From assembly GCA_004295085.1 (NCBI GenBank), contig SHNF01000002.1, positions 620,001-684,000 of the forward strand: a DNA stretch of 64,000 nucleotides, in the 5' to 3' direction. This document shows positions 45,203 through 52,923 of this stretch, piece by piece (the stretch's first letter is position 1; each line of letters begins with the position of its first letter). A program made the translations under genes and the position numbers. The notes beneath the pieces were generated by a model. That model made no database searches. It worked only from the letters and a program-made list of their open reading frames with translations, and was not told where the DNA came from. Source of the DNA: Planctomycetota bacterium (GTDB lineage: Bacteria > Planctomycetota > UBA1135).

Positions 45203-46543
45203 ATGGCCGGACGTTCCGGTGCGCGCTTGCGTCTCGATCGGCAAAGCCCCCATCCGCTGCTGCGCCGCCTCGCGGACGCCCGCCGGCGCACGGACTCCCT
45301 GTTCAGGATGCTGCGACCGGAGGCGTTGCGGGAACGTCCCATCACGGCGCGACACCGCCTGATCTTCTATCTGGGGCACCTGGAGGCCTTCGACTGGAAC
45401 ATCCTGGGCAAGGGCACCCTGCGCCTCGAATCGTTCCATCCGGACTTCGATCGCCTGTTCGCGTTCGGCATCGACCCCCTGGACGACGAGCTGCCGTCCG
45501 AACCGGCTTCCTTCTGGCCGGAACAGGACGTCATCGCCGCGTACAACCGGGCGGTGCGGCGGCGTCTGGACGCGCGCCTCGGCGCGGCTCTGGACGCGGA
45601 TTCATCCTCGGCCGAGAACGCAGCCTGGGTGACGAACGCCGCCATCGAGCACCGCCTGATGCATGCGGAGACCTGCGTCTACATGCTGCGCGACCTGCCG
45701 CTGCAGCAGCTGCTCGCGCCGCGGCTGGAGCCGCCGGCGTCCGGCGCGCCGCCGCCGCGCCGCCGCGTGGAGATTCCGGCTGGGCGGACGACTCTGGGAC
45801 GCGCGCGCGCGCGCGCCGCCTTCGGCTGGGACAACGAATTCGAGGAGCACGCCGTGGACGTGCCCGCATTCGAGATGGACGTCCACCCGGTGACCAACGG
45901 CGACTTCATCCGCTTCGTCGCCGCCGGCGGCTACGAGGAGCCGCGCTTCTGGAGCGCGGCCGACTGGCACTGGAAGGTCCGGCTCGGCCTCACCCACCCG
46001 CGCCGCTGGATACGTGACGGTGACACCTGGCGCTTCCGCGCGTTGTTCAGCGAGATGCGGCTGCCTCAGGACTGGCCCGCGTACGTCAGCCACGCCGAAG
46101 CCTGCGCGTACGCGCGCTGGGCCGGCTTGTCCCTGCCCACCGAGACGCAGTGGCAGCGCGCGGCGCTGTGCACTCCGGACGGACGCGAACGCTCTTATCC
46201 CTGGGGCGACGAACCTCCGGGCGCCAGCCGCGGCAATTTCGACTTCCACAGCTGGGACCCGCAGCCGGTCACGGCGCATCCCGCCGGCGCCAGCGCCTTC
46301 GGCGTGCACGACCTGCTCGGCAACGGCTGGGAGTGGACCAGCACGCCCTTCGCGCCGTTCCCCGGCTTCCGCAAGGATGATTTCTATCCCGGCTATTCCG
46401 CCGCGTTCTTCGACGGCCGCCACTTCGTGCTGAAGGGCGGGGGCCCGCGCACGGCCGCCTGCATGCTGCGGCGCTCGTTCCGCAACTGGTTCCAGGCGCA
46501 CTATCCGTACGTGGACGCGAAGGTCCGCCTGGTCGCGAACTGA
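45203..46543 (+). CDS. EgtB-like nonheme iron enzyme (DinB plus FGE-sulfatase domain)
   Basis: A 446-residue enzyme of the EgtB/SUMF1 type. The N-terminal DinB-like helical domain carries FYLGHLEAFDWN (His59) and the H-x3-H-x-E motif IEHRLMHAETCVYM (His150, His154, Glu156), matching the three-His iron site of sulfoxide synthases such as EgtB, OvoA and SenA. The C-terminal formylglycine-generating-enzyme fold shows FEMDVHPVTNGDFIRFVAAG, LSLPTETQWQRAA and NGWEWTSTPFAPFPGF. No EgtD-like methyltransferase or selenoneine partner gene is nearby, so the substrate is open. The ATG at 45203 lies 23 bases from the divergent start of the CHAT gene. Confidence 0.82.
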   Translation: MAGRSGARLRLDRQSPHPLLRRLADARRRTDSLFRMLRPEALRERPITARHRLIFYLGHLEAFDWNILGKGTLRLESFHPDFDRLFAFGIDPLDDELPSEPASFWPEQDVIAAYNRAVRRRLDARLGAALDADSSSAENAAWVTNAAIEHRLMHAETCVYMLRDLPLQQLLAPRLEPPASGAPPPRRRVEIPAGRTTLGRARARAAFGWDNEFEEHAVDVPAFEMDVHPVTNGDFIRFVAAGGYEEPRFWSAADWHWKVRLGLTHPRRWIRDGDTWRFRALFSEMRLPQDWPAYVSHAEACAYARWAGLSLPTETQWQRAALCTPDGRERSYPWGDEPPGASRGNFDFHSWDPQPVTAHPAGASAFGVHDLLGNGWEWTSTPFAPFPGFRKDDFYPGYSAAFFDGRHFVLKGGGPRTAACMLRRSFRNWFQAHYPYVDAKVRLVAN

Positions 46544-46547
46544 CGCG

Positions 46548-47768
46548 CTACGGCACGGCCACCGCGGCGGTGCGCGAGAGTGCGCCCACACCCGGCCCGA
46601 GCCGCAGGCCCTGGATGTAGAGCGTGCGCCCGCTCCAGGAGCCTTGCAGCGGCAGCACGGTCTCGCGCACGCCGCTGCCGGGCATCGTGGACGAGTAGAA
46701 GATGGCCCCGTCGCGTGGATCCAGGCCCAGCACGCCGTAGGGCGTGGACTTGGACGCTGCGGTGAACGAGCGCGCCATCAGCACGCGATCGCCGGGCATG
46801 CCGGCCATGCCCACGGCCAGCGCTCCCGCCTGGAAGCGGCTCTCCACCGCCCACAGCGGCGGCAGGGACGTCAGCGAGAGGAATTGCACGGGCTCGCTGA
46901 CGATGCCCTCGCCGAGCAGCTCCACGTACAGGTTCTCCTCTCCCCGCATCTCTGCGCGCAGCGTGCCGGCCAGGATGCGCCGGTGCAGTCGGTGCTGCTC
47001 GGCCGCGCTCAAGGGCTCGTTGTTCGGCGGATTGTCCGTCGGCCCGAGGTGGCCCATGCCGAGCACCATGGAATAGAGGTCGCGGCGCGCTGCCGGCGCG
47101 TTCTGGAAGTATTCCAGGCCCTCGTCCACGAGGTCGTCGAGCTCGCCGGTGACGATGGAAACGCTGCCCGTGAACACCGCCAGGTTCTGGAACCCCTGAG
47201 CGGACCCGCCCAGGCCGGTGCCGGCGTACGGCTGCAGCGGCACGACCGCGCGCACTCGCGGCTCGATCCCGATCAGATACATCAGCGCACCGCCGCCCAT
47301 GGAGTGGCCGCTGGCGGACCAGTCGCCGTCCCAGGCCATGCCCTCCAGCCACGCACCCGTCGCGGCCGACTCATCGTCCACCCAGTGCAGCAGCGAGCGC
47401 GTGTCCAGGGCTTCAGCCTGCATGGTCGCGAAGATGCCAGTCTGGGTGCCGATGGAGGCCACCACGAAGCCCCAGGAGGCCAGGTGCGTGCACAGCTCGT
47501 CGTACATGTCGGGCCGGCCCAGCCAGCCGTGCTGGAAGCCCACCAGCGGATATGGCCCATACGCCGGATCAGCGGCCGTGCCCTGCCCGGCCTGCAGCGC
47601 CGGATAGAACATGCGGCCGCGGATCTCGCCGCGGCCGAAGTTGGCGTCGGTGAACTGCACGTCGCGCCACCCGACGAGGTGCGGCCCCGGATCTTCGATC
47701 TGCTGGGCGGACAGCGTCGCGGACGATCCCGGCAGCGCCAGAGCAAGGAGGAGAGGCGAGAAACGCAT
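46548..47768 (-). CDS. Secreted alpha/beta hydrolase
   Basis: A 406-residue exported protein with a signal peptide (LLLALALPGSSATLSAQ). The first 230 residues are an alpha/beta hydrolase similar in layout to dienelactone hydrolase, chlorophyllase or polyester hydrolases. They include PLVGFQHGWLGRPDMYDELC with the oxyanion region, the nucleophile elbow GHSMGGGALMYL near 150, and an acidic SIVTGELDDLVDEG region. His in GMGHLGPTDNPP is a plausible catalytic base. The last 150 residues are beta-rich and end in LSRTAAVAVP. The substrate is unknown. TATAAG (47786-47781, minus strand) is a possible -10 just before its ATG. Confidence 0.72.
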   Translation of the reverse strand: MRFSPLLLALALPGSSATLSAQQIEDPGPHLVGWRDVQFTDANFGRGEIRGRMFYPALQAGQGTAADPAYGPYPLVGFQHGWLGRPDMYDELCTHLASWGFVVASIGTQTGIFATMQAEALDTRSLLHWVDDESAATGAWLEGMAWDGDWSASGHSMGGGALMYLIGIEPRVRAVVPLQPYAGTGLGGSAQGFQNLAVFTGSVSIVTGELDDLVDEGLEYFQNAPAARRDLYSMVLGMGHLGPTDNPPNNEPLSAAEQHRLHRRILAGTLRAEMRGEENLYVELLGEGIVSEPVQFLSLTSLPPLWAVESRFQAGALAVGMAGMPGDRVLMARSFTAASKSTPYGVLGLDPRDGAIFYSSTMPGSGVRETVLPLQGSWSGRTLYIQGLRLGPGVGALSRTAAVAVP

Positions 47769-47790
47769 GGCGGAGGATCACTTATAAACG

Positions 47791-48051
47791 ATGCGACGGC
47801 TCCTCCCCGCCGTGCTCACCGCCCTCGGTTGCGCCGGCGCCGTCCCGGCACCACCGACGCAAGCTGCGCCCCCAGCAGGCGAGATCCCTTGCCATGCCGT
47901 GGTGGAGTGGCTGGACGCGCAGCGCAGCCGTTTTGCGGCCGACCTGGAATCCGCGCACACCACGCTGCTGGAGCGCTCCCGCGACAGCGCGCCGGAGTTC
48001 GCGGCGCGCCTCACGCCCGATCCGCCACGCCCGCGGGCCGGATCGCCCTAG
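47791..48051 (+). CDS. Small possible lipoprotein
   Basis: An 86-residue frame with an N-terminal hydrophobic segment ([19 protein letters not shown]) that could be a lipoprotein signal, then a helical region ([20 protein letters not shown]) and a Pro-rich end. It is divergent from the hydrolase, with 22 bases between, and its stop overlaps the end of the collagen-like gene by four bases. TATAAA (47783-47788) is only two bases from the ATG, too close to be its -10 unless translation starts later. I consider it plausible but unproven. Confidence 0.4.
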   Translation: MRRLLPAVLTALGCAGAVPAPPTQAAPPAGEIPCHAVVEWLDAQRSRFAADLESAHTTLLERSRDSAPEFAARLTPDPPRPRAGSP

Positions 48052-50633
48052 CTGCCGTTCGCGCCGTGCTCCAGGCGCTCCTGGAGCTGCTGCTGCGCCA
48101 GCTCCACCGTGGCCCTGGTGGCATCCGGCAGGTGCAGCTGGTTCCTCAGGGAAACGGGCACGGAGGCTGCAACCGGTTCCTGTGCAGCCTTGCCCGCAAC
48201 CCTGGCCATGGCAATCCAGTCGAAGTGGAAGCCCAGACGCGTGCCGCTGGTGACCACCTTGAAGCCGCGGGCATCCTTCTTGGTCACGCTGAGGCTGACC
48301 CCGGGCTCATCGGCAGTCACCGTCACGACCGGCACGGCCCCGTTCAACAGATCAGCGAATTCCGGCGCGAAGGGCACCCACATCTCCGTCAAAGACATGG
48401 TTTCGCTGCCGAAATCGCTGACCTTGCGGCTGCCTGCCAGCCCGAGCTGGCGCTGGAGTTCCTGGATCTCGGCCCGATTGTGCTTGACGCCAGCGACGGC
48501 CAGCGTGGCGACGCTGTACAGATCCACGGCCATGAGTGTGTTGTCCTTCAAGTAGTCCGGGGCCTCGTCCAGGATCAGACCCAGGTGCATGTTCGGGCGA
48601 TACTTGCCTTCCTTTCCCGGCTCAAGCTGGTCGGTCTCCACCTTGAACTTGTAGAAGGTGGGATGCAGACGATCGATGTCGTCCATCACCAGGTCGGCCA
48701 GTCCGTCCTCCTCGACGCGCACCAGGTCGCGCTTGCTCTCGCGGGCCGACACGATGTTCCAGCCGGAGGCGTAGCCAAGGTACCAGTAGCGAGTGGAAGT
48801 GCCGAGGTAGCCATAGAAGGAGTTCGGCGGCAGGAGCTGGTGGCCGTCGCTGGACTCCGGCGTCGCGCTGGCCATGTACCAGATGCCGCGCAGCGTGCCG
48901 CCGTTGCCGTAGGGCGCCACCGAGGACCCAAGCTCGGCGAACTGCGTGGAACGCAGCTTGCCGTTGAAGTGCCCGGCGAATCCGTTGGCGTTGCCGTTGT
49001 TGCCGAACACGCCGTAGCCGTTGGCGCTGTTGGCGGTTCCATACACGCCATAAGTCACGCCGGACGAATTCGCAGCCTGGCCGTACACGCCTGTGCCGCT
49101 GGCCGCGTTGCTGTAGCCGAACACGCCGTAGGCCGTGCCGCCGCTTCCGGAGGCGATGCCGCGCACGCCGGCGCCGGAGCTGCCCGTGTTCTCGCCGTTG
49201 ACGGTGTAAAACAAAGACCCGTTGCTGACGGCGTGCAGCGGGTACAGCGGCTCGCTCAGACCCACGCCGACCTTGCCGCTGCTGTAGTAGGTGTCCGAGC
49301 CATTCAGGCTCCACGGGGACGCCCCGGGAGGACCTTCCGGCCCCGGGGGTCCATCCGGACCCTGCGGGCCGGTTTCGCCCTGCGGCCCTTGTGGGCCTTC
49401 GGGACCCGGCTCTCCTTGGCTCCCTTCAGGACCCTGCGGACCCTCCGGTCCAGGAGGACCGGTCGGACCCGTTTCCCCAGGAGGTCCAACCGGACCTTGC
49501 GGACCTTGCTCCCCTTGCGGCCCAGGGGGACCTACTGGACCTGGGGGACCAGTGTCGCCAGGAGGGCCGGCGGGGCCCTGTGGACCTGGATCGCCTTGCG
49601 GTCCCGGAGGACCGGTCGGACCCGTGTCCCCTGGGGGACCAACCGGACCTTGCGGACCTTGCTCACCCTGCGGGCCGGGAGGACCGGTGGGGCCTTCAGG
49701 ACCCGTCTCGCCTTGCGAGCCTGGGGGACCGGCCGGGCCGATTTCCCCTTGAGGTCCGGCCGGACCTTCCGGACCGGGCTTGCCTGGCGGGCCTTGCTCT
49801 CCCTGTGGTCCCGGAGGACCTGTGTCGCCAGGAGGGCCGGTAGGGCCTTCAGGACCCGGATCGCCCTGAGGACCAGGAGGACCTTTGTCACCCGGAGGGC
49901 CGGCCGGACCTTCGGGTCCCGGATCGCCAGGCGGCCCCGGTTCGCCCTGTGGCCCTGCCGGTCCTTCTGGACCTTCCGGCCCGGGTTCTCCTGGCGGTCC
50001 CGACTCACCTGGCGGACCCGGAGGGCCGGCGGGCCCGGTGTCTCCTGGCGGACCTGGCGGGCCGGGATCACCGGGCGGACCAGGAGGACCCTGTGGCCCT
50101 GGAGGTCCCTGCAAGCCAGTCCTATCGCCCACCCACTGGCCGGAGGCGTTGATCACCGGCACCCCATTCACCGTCACCGAGTTCGGATTGATGTCTGCTC
50201 CAGGGACATCGCGCGCACTTTCGGCGTGCAGCGCGTACGCCGCGCTCACGACCTGGATGCGCGGCACCATCTCGCTGTCCGAGCCGAACGTGACGCCAAG
50301 CCACAGCTGGGCATGGCTTCTGAACAGCGATGGCGGCAGCGGGGTGGCACTCCCGATGACAGTGCTCACCAGGCCGCTCACGACAGCCACCGACGTGCTC
50401 TCTTCGTAGAGCAGGGTGCCTCCACTGGGCGCGTCGTAAATGCGGAAGCCGACGGAGAGGCTTGGCGCATTGATCGGATTGTTGTCGCTGTCGCGCAGAC
50501 GGCCGATGAACTGCAGCAGCTGCGGCGTCGGACCGTTGTCTTGCGGAGGAGTCGCAGCGAGCGCGGTGCTACCCAGAAGCGCGATCAAAAGCAGCGCGAT
50601 CACCGGAGCAAAGTGGGGTTTCAAGGGGGACAT
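48048..50633 (-). CDS. Collagen-like fibre protein with S74-type chaperone domain
   Basis: An exported protein of about 861 residues. A signal peptide ends near [10 protein letters not shown], then a globular head to about residue 172. Next come 89 uninterrupted Gly-X-Y triplets (about 173-439; bases of about 49315-50120), rich in GPP, GPQ, GPE and GDT with only two lysines. Then repeats with YGVFG/YGVYG, and a C-terminal part like the intramolecular chaperone of phage tail fibres (peptidase S74): [55 protein letters not shown]. This implies a trimer that may cut itself at SARES. The ATG at 50633 is chosen over a TTG four codons earlier. It is second in an operon with the TIG protein. Confidence 0.85.
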   Translation of the reverse strand: MSPLKPHFAPVIALLLIALLGSTALAATPPQDNGPTPQLLQFIGRLRDSDNNPINAPSLSVGFRIYDAPSGGTLLYEESTSVAVVSGLVSTVIGSATPLPPSLFRSHAQLWLGVTFGSDSEMVPRIQVVSAAYALHAESARDVPGADINPNSVTVNGVPVINASGQWVGDRTGLQGPPGPQGPPGPPGDPGPPGPPGDTGPAGPPGPPGESGPPGEPGPEGPEGPAGPQGEPGPPGDPGPEGPAGPPGDKGPPGPQGDPGPEGPTGPPGDTGPPGPQGEQGPPGKPGPEGPAGPQGEIGPAGPPGSQGETGPEGPTGPPGPQGEQGPQGPVGPPGDTGPTGPPGPQGDPGPQGPAGPPGDTGPPGPVGPPGPQGEQGPQGPVGPPGETGPTGPPGPEGPQGPEGSQGEPGPEGPQGPQGETGPQGPDGPPGPEGPPGASPWSLNGSDTYYSSGKVGVGLSEPLYPLHAVSNGSLFYTVNGENTGSSGAGVRGIASGSGGTAYGVFGYSNAASGTGVYGQAANSSGVTYGVYGTANSANGYGVFGNNGNANGFAGHFNGKLRSTQFAELGSSVAPYGNGGTLRGIWYMASATPESSDGHQLLPPNSFYGYLGTSTRYWYLGYASGWNIVSARESKRDLVRVEEDGLADLVMDDIDRLHPTFYKFKVETDQLEPGKEGKYRPNMHLGLILDEAPDYLKDNTLMAVDLYSVATLAVAGVKHNRAEIQELQRQLGLAGSRKVSDFGSETMSLTEMWVPFAPEFADLLNGAVPVVTVTADEPGVSLSVTKKDARGFKVVTSGTRLGFHFDWIAMARVAGKAAQEPVAASVPVSLRNQLHLPDATRATVELAQQQLQERLEHGANGS

Positions 50634-50655
50634 GGTGGTGATCAAAGGGAACCGA

Positions 50656-51609
50656 TCAAGGCTCGATCTTCACCGTCAGCCGATTGGTGAACGATCCTGC
50701 GGATGACGGCAGGGTGCCGCCGCCGGTTGATGCGAATCCAGAGCCTGCTGTGAGGCAAATAGCCTGAAACTCCAGCAACCCGCCCAGGCTGCCGGCATCC
50801 GATGGGACCTCGAGCACAAATCGGGCGACGCCGTTCGGGGTAAACACGTCGCGGCCTAGCCAGCGCCAGCCGGGCCGCAGCTCCCACGCGCCGTCGAAGG
50901 GGCCCCAGCGGACGCCGGAACCCTTGACGCCGGTGGCCAGGTGCACGGTGCTTCCCGGCGCACCCAGGAATCGGATCTCGAACCGGCCGCCGCGATGGGG
51001 GACACTCGCCAGCACCAGCGCGGGAAGGTAGGTGTAAGTGTTCTCGGCGGTGTCGCTACCTGCGTCGGTGCTGACTGTCACCGGGACGGGCCCCAAGGGA
51101 TTGCCGTAGAGGTTGACGCCAGGCGGCGTCGCCACGGTGATGGCGGAGTTGGTCCTGAGCTTGGCTTCGGGCGCGCGGGCGCTGCCGAAGTACACCTTGG
51201 GCAGGGCTCCAGATTCGCCGAAGTTCAGCCCGAACACGGTCACGACATCGCCACCCTCCTTGGCGCCGGCTGCGGCACTCGCACCCAGTACGATCGGTCC
51301 GCTGCCGGGATCGAACGCGTCCGGTTCGGCCAGGACGCCGTACTGGAACTGGAATTTCAACGAGTTGAGGATGGTCGCTCCGAAGGGCTGGCCGATGCTT
51401 GAGGCCACGCCCATGTCCTCGCTCTTGCTGACGCGTCCACCTTCGGTAACGGTGGACACGCACAGCACATAGTTCTCGGAGGCGGACATGCCTCCTCCGG
51501 ACTGCGCAAGTGCGGACCCTGGAGACGCAAGTTTGGCCAATGCGAGCATGGCGGGTAACACCCGCGCGAAAGCGCTCGCAGCGCGGACCGGGATGAGGAC
51601 CGGGAGCAT
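50656..51609 (-). CDS. Secreted IPT/TIG domain protein
   Basis: A 317-residue exported protein with a signal peptide ([18 protein letters not shown]). The first 80 mature residues contain [20 protein letters not shown] and [10 protein letters not shown]. Then comes an IPT/TIG immunoglobulin-like domain at about 105-195 ([48 protein letters not shown]). The last 110 residues are the C-terminal module shared with other secreted proteins here, with [12 protein letters not shown] and the ending [20 protein letters not shown] lies eight bases before the ATG, one of the best ribosome-binding sites in the window. It is the first gene of an operon with the collagen-like fibre, 22 bases upstream. Confidence 0.78.
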   Translation of the reverse strand: MLPVLIPVRAASAFARVLPAMLALAKLASPGSALAQSGGGMSASENYVLCVSTVTEGGRVSKSEDMGVASSIGQPFGATILNSLKFQFQYGVLAEPDAFDPGSGPIVLGASAAAGAKEGGDVVTVFGLNFGESGALPKVYFGSARAPEAKLRTNSAITVATPPGVNLYGNPLGPVPVTVSTDAGSDTAENTYTYLPALVLASVPHRGGRFEIRFLGAPGSTVHLATGVKGSGVRWGPFDGAWELRPGWRWLGRDVFTPNGVARFVLEVPSDAGSLGGLLEFQAICLTAGSGFASTGGGTLPSSAGSFTNRLTVKIEP

Positions 51610-51674
51610 CGGGGGGAACTCCTTCCGCCGTGGAAGTGGGGGTAGTCGAGTTCGTTGAGAACGTAAGGAAATTC

Positions 51675-51718
51675 ACTATACAAACACTTTGCGCGATGGG
51701 TACTAGCACGATTGTGCT
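51675..51718 (-). promoter_or_regulatory. AT-rich promoter region with palindrome before TIG-collagen operon
   Basis: On the minus strand TATAGT (51680-51675) is a good -10 about 66 bases before the ATG at 51609; no clear -35 is present. Upstream lies the palindrome AGCAC-GATT-GTGCT (51705-51718), a possible operator. It shares the 207-base gap with the lipid-kinase promoter on the other strand. Confidence 0.35.
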
Positions 51719-51802
51719 TTTCCAGCAAATTCCTAGGGAGTCAGGAAGGCCCGACGTGAGTGGATGTTCGATTCTGTCCTAAGTATTTTTTCCAAAACGA
51801 CT

Positions 51803-51808
51803 TATAAT
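51803..51808 (+). promoter_or_regulatory. Consensus -10 TATAAT next to lipid kinase start
   Basis: A perfect TATAAT ends eight bases before the ATG at 51817, with no ribosome-binding site between. Transcription would start at or within two bases of the start codon, so the mRNA is probably leaderless. No good -35 is seen 16-18 bases upstream. Confidence 0.5.
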
Positions 51809-51816
51809 CGATCCTC

Positions 51817-52764
51817 ATGGATGACCGGGGACTTGCCGGGAGGCGCGCCAGCGCGATCGTGAATCTCCAGGCCGGATCCGGACGGGCGAAATGGAAGCGC
51901 AAGTTCGGAGAGTGGGTGGCCGGCCTGGGCAACGGGGTGGAGATCCTGACCACCAAGCAGCCCGGTGATGCCACCAGGCTGACGCAGGAAGCACTGAGGC
52001 GCGGTCGCAAGCTGATTCTGGCAGTGGGCGGGGACGGGACCGTCAACGAGGTGGTGAACGGCTTCTTCGAGGGCGAGGCCCTCCTTTCCGAGGACGCCGA
52101 GCTCGCGATCCTCCCCTGTGGCACCGGCCAGGACTTCGCCCGCAGCATCGGGATGGGCGCAGGTGATTGGCGGCTGGCGGCAACACTTGCAGATCTGCCG
52201 GCCCGAAGCGTGGACGCGGGCCGTGTGCGCCTTGTCGGACCCGGGGGACAGCCCGTGCTGCGTTATTTCCTGAATATCGCGGACTTCGGCATCAGCGCGC
52301 TGATCGCGCAGCGCGTCAACCGAGCTGCGAAGCCGTTCGGAGGGCGGTTTGCCTTCTACTTCGGGACGCTGCGGACGCTGTTCCGCTGGCGCAATCGGCG
52401 CGTGCGCCTGCAAGTGGATGACGAGCCGGAGCAGGAGCGGGTGGTCAAGCTGGTCGCCGTGGCGAATGGCCGGTACTTCGGCGGAGGGATGTGCGTTGCG
52501 CCGAGCGCCCGCCTTGATGACGGCAAGTTCGAGCTGGTGATCTTCGGCGACCTGGGCCCCTGGGAGTCGGTGGTACGCCAGCCACGGCTCTATCAGTGCC
52601 GACCCATCCGGCACGCAGAGGTGGAATACCGTCCTTGCCGCCGGATCTCCGCCGCCAGCGATCAGGACCTGCTCGTGGACACGGATGGTGAGCAGCCTGG
52701 ATTCTTGCCGGCCACGTTCGAAGTCGTGCCTGGGGCCATTCAGATACTGGCACCTATGGTGTGA
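51817..52764 (+). CDS. Diacylglycerol/lipid kinase family protein
   Basis: A 315-residue soluble kinase of the DAGK catalytic family (YegS/BmrU/DgkB type), which phosphorylates a lipid alcohol with ATP. The N-terminal domain shows ASAIVNLQAGSGRAKWKRK, the nucleotide motif LAVGGDGTVNEVVNG at about 67-81 and LPCGTGQDFARSIG at about 100-113. The C-terminal beta domain has YFLNIADFGISALIA, VAVANGRYFGGGMCVAPSA and DGKFELVIF. Length and motifs are complete. Diacylglycerol, sphingosine or a similar lipid is possible. Translation probably starts on a leaderless mRNA. Confidence 0.9.
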   Translation: MDDRGLAGRRASAIVNLQAGSGRAKWKRKFGEWVAGLGNGVEILTTKQPGDATRLTQEALRRGRKLILAVGGDGTVNEVVNGFFEGEALLSEDAELAILPCGTGQDFARSIGMGAGDWRLAATLADLPARSVDAGRVRLVGPGGQPVLRYFLNIADFGISALIAQRVNRAAKPFGGRFAFYFGTLRTLFRWRNRRVRLQVDDEPEQERVVKLVAVANGRYFGGGMCVAPSARLDDGKFELVIFGDLGPWESVVRQPRLYQCRPIRHAEVEYRPCRRISAASDQDLLVDTDGEQPGFLPATFEVVPGAIQILAPMV

Positions 52765-52786
52765 TATGCTTATTGAATAGTGGCTT

Positions 52787-52824
52787 GTTACATATTGTGA
52801 CATTCATGTTACATGATGCTACAT
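52787..52824. repeat. Four direct heptamer repeats at helical-turn spacing
   Basis: GTTACAT (52787), GTGACAT (52797), GTTACAT (52808) and GCTACAT (52818) occur with steps of 10, 11 and 10 bases. All therefore lie on one face of the DNA, in the AT-rich gap before the gene at 52924. This is the layout of PhoB/OmpR-family response-regulator boxes. TACAAA (52838-52843) downstream could be the -10. Confidence 0.6.
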
Positions 52825-52923
52825 AGGTTGCCCCGGCTACAAAACTACGGTCGGAGTAGATTCTTGGAGAGCGTTGGAGCTCTCGGCTCCGCGCGTCCGA
52901 TTCACAGCACCTGGTTTCCAGCC

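Noticed and set aside
45203..46543. Link between the EgtB-like FGE fold and the sulfatase-like gene at 63411
   Set aside because: The protein has the three-His iron site of sulfoxide synthases rather than a formylglycine-generating enzyme, and the sulfatase-like gene lacks the target cysteine.
41574..46543. Calling the CHAT region a proven anti-phage defence island
   Set aside because: There are no other defence genes, mobile elements or integrase nearby; the CHAT role is inferred from family knowledge only.
49315..50120. DNA repeat array that could be taken for a CRISPR or satellite
   Set aside because: The 9-base periodicity comes from collagen triplets (GPP/GPQ codons) in an intact reading frame; there are no constant repeats with unique spacers.
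46644..50690. 1348-codon plus-strand frame, with [14 protein letters not shown] repeats
   Set aside because: It is antisense to the collagen-like and hydrolase genes; the repeats are only the complement of the Gly-X-Y codons.
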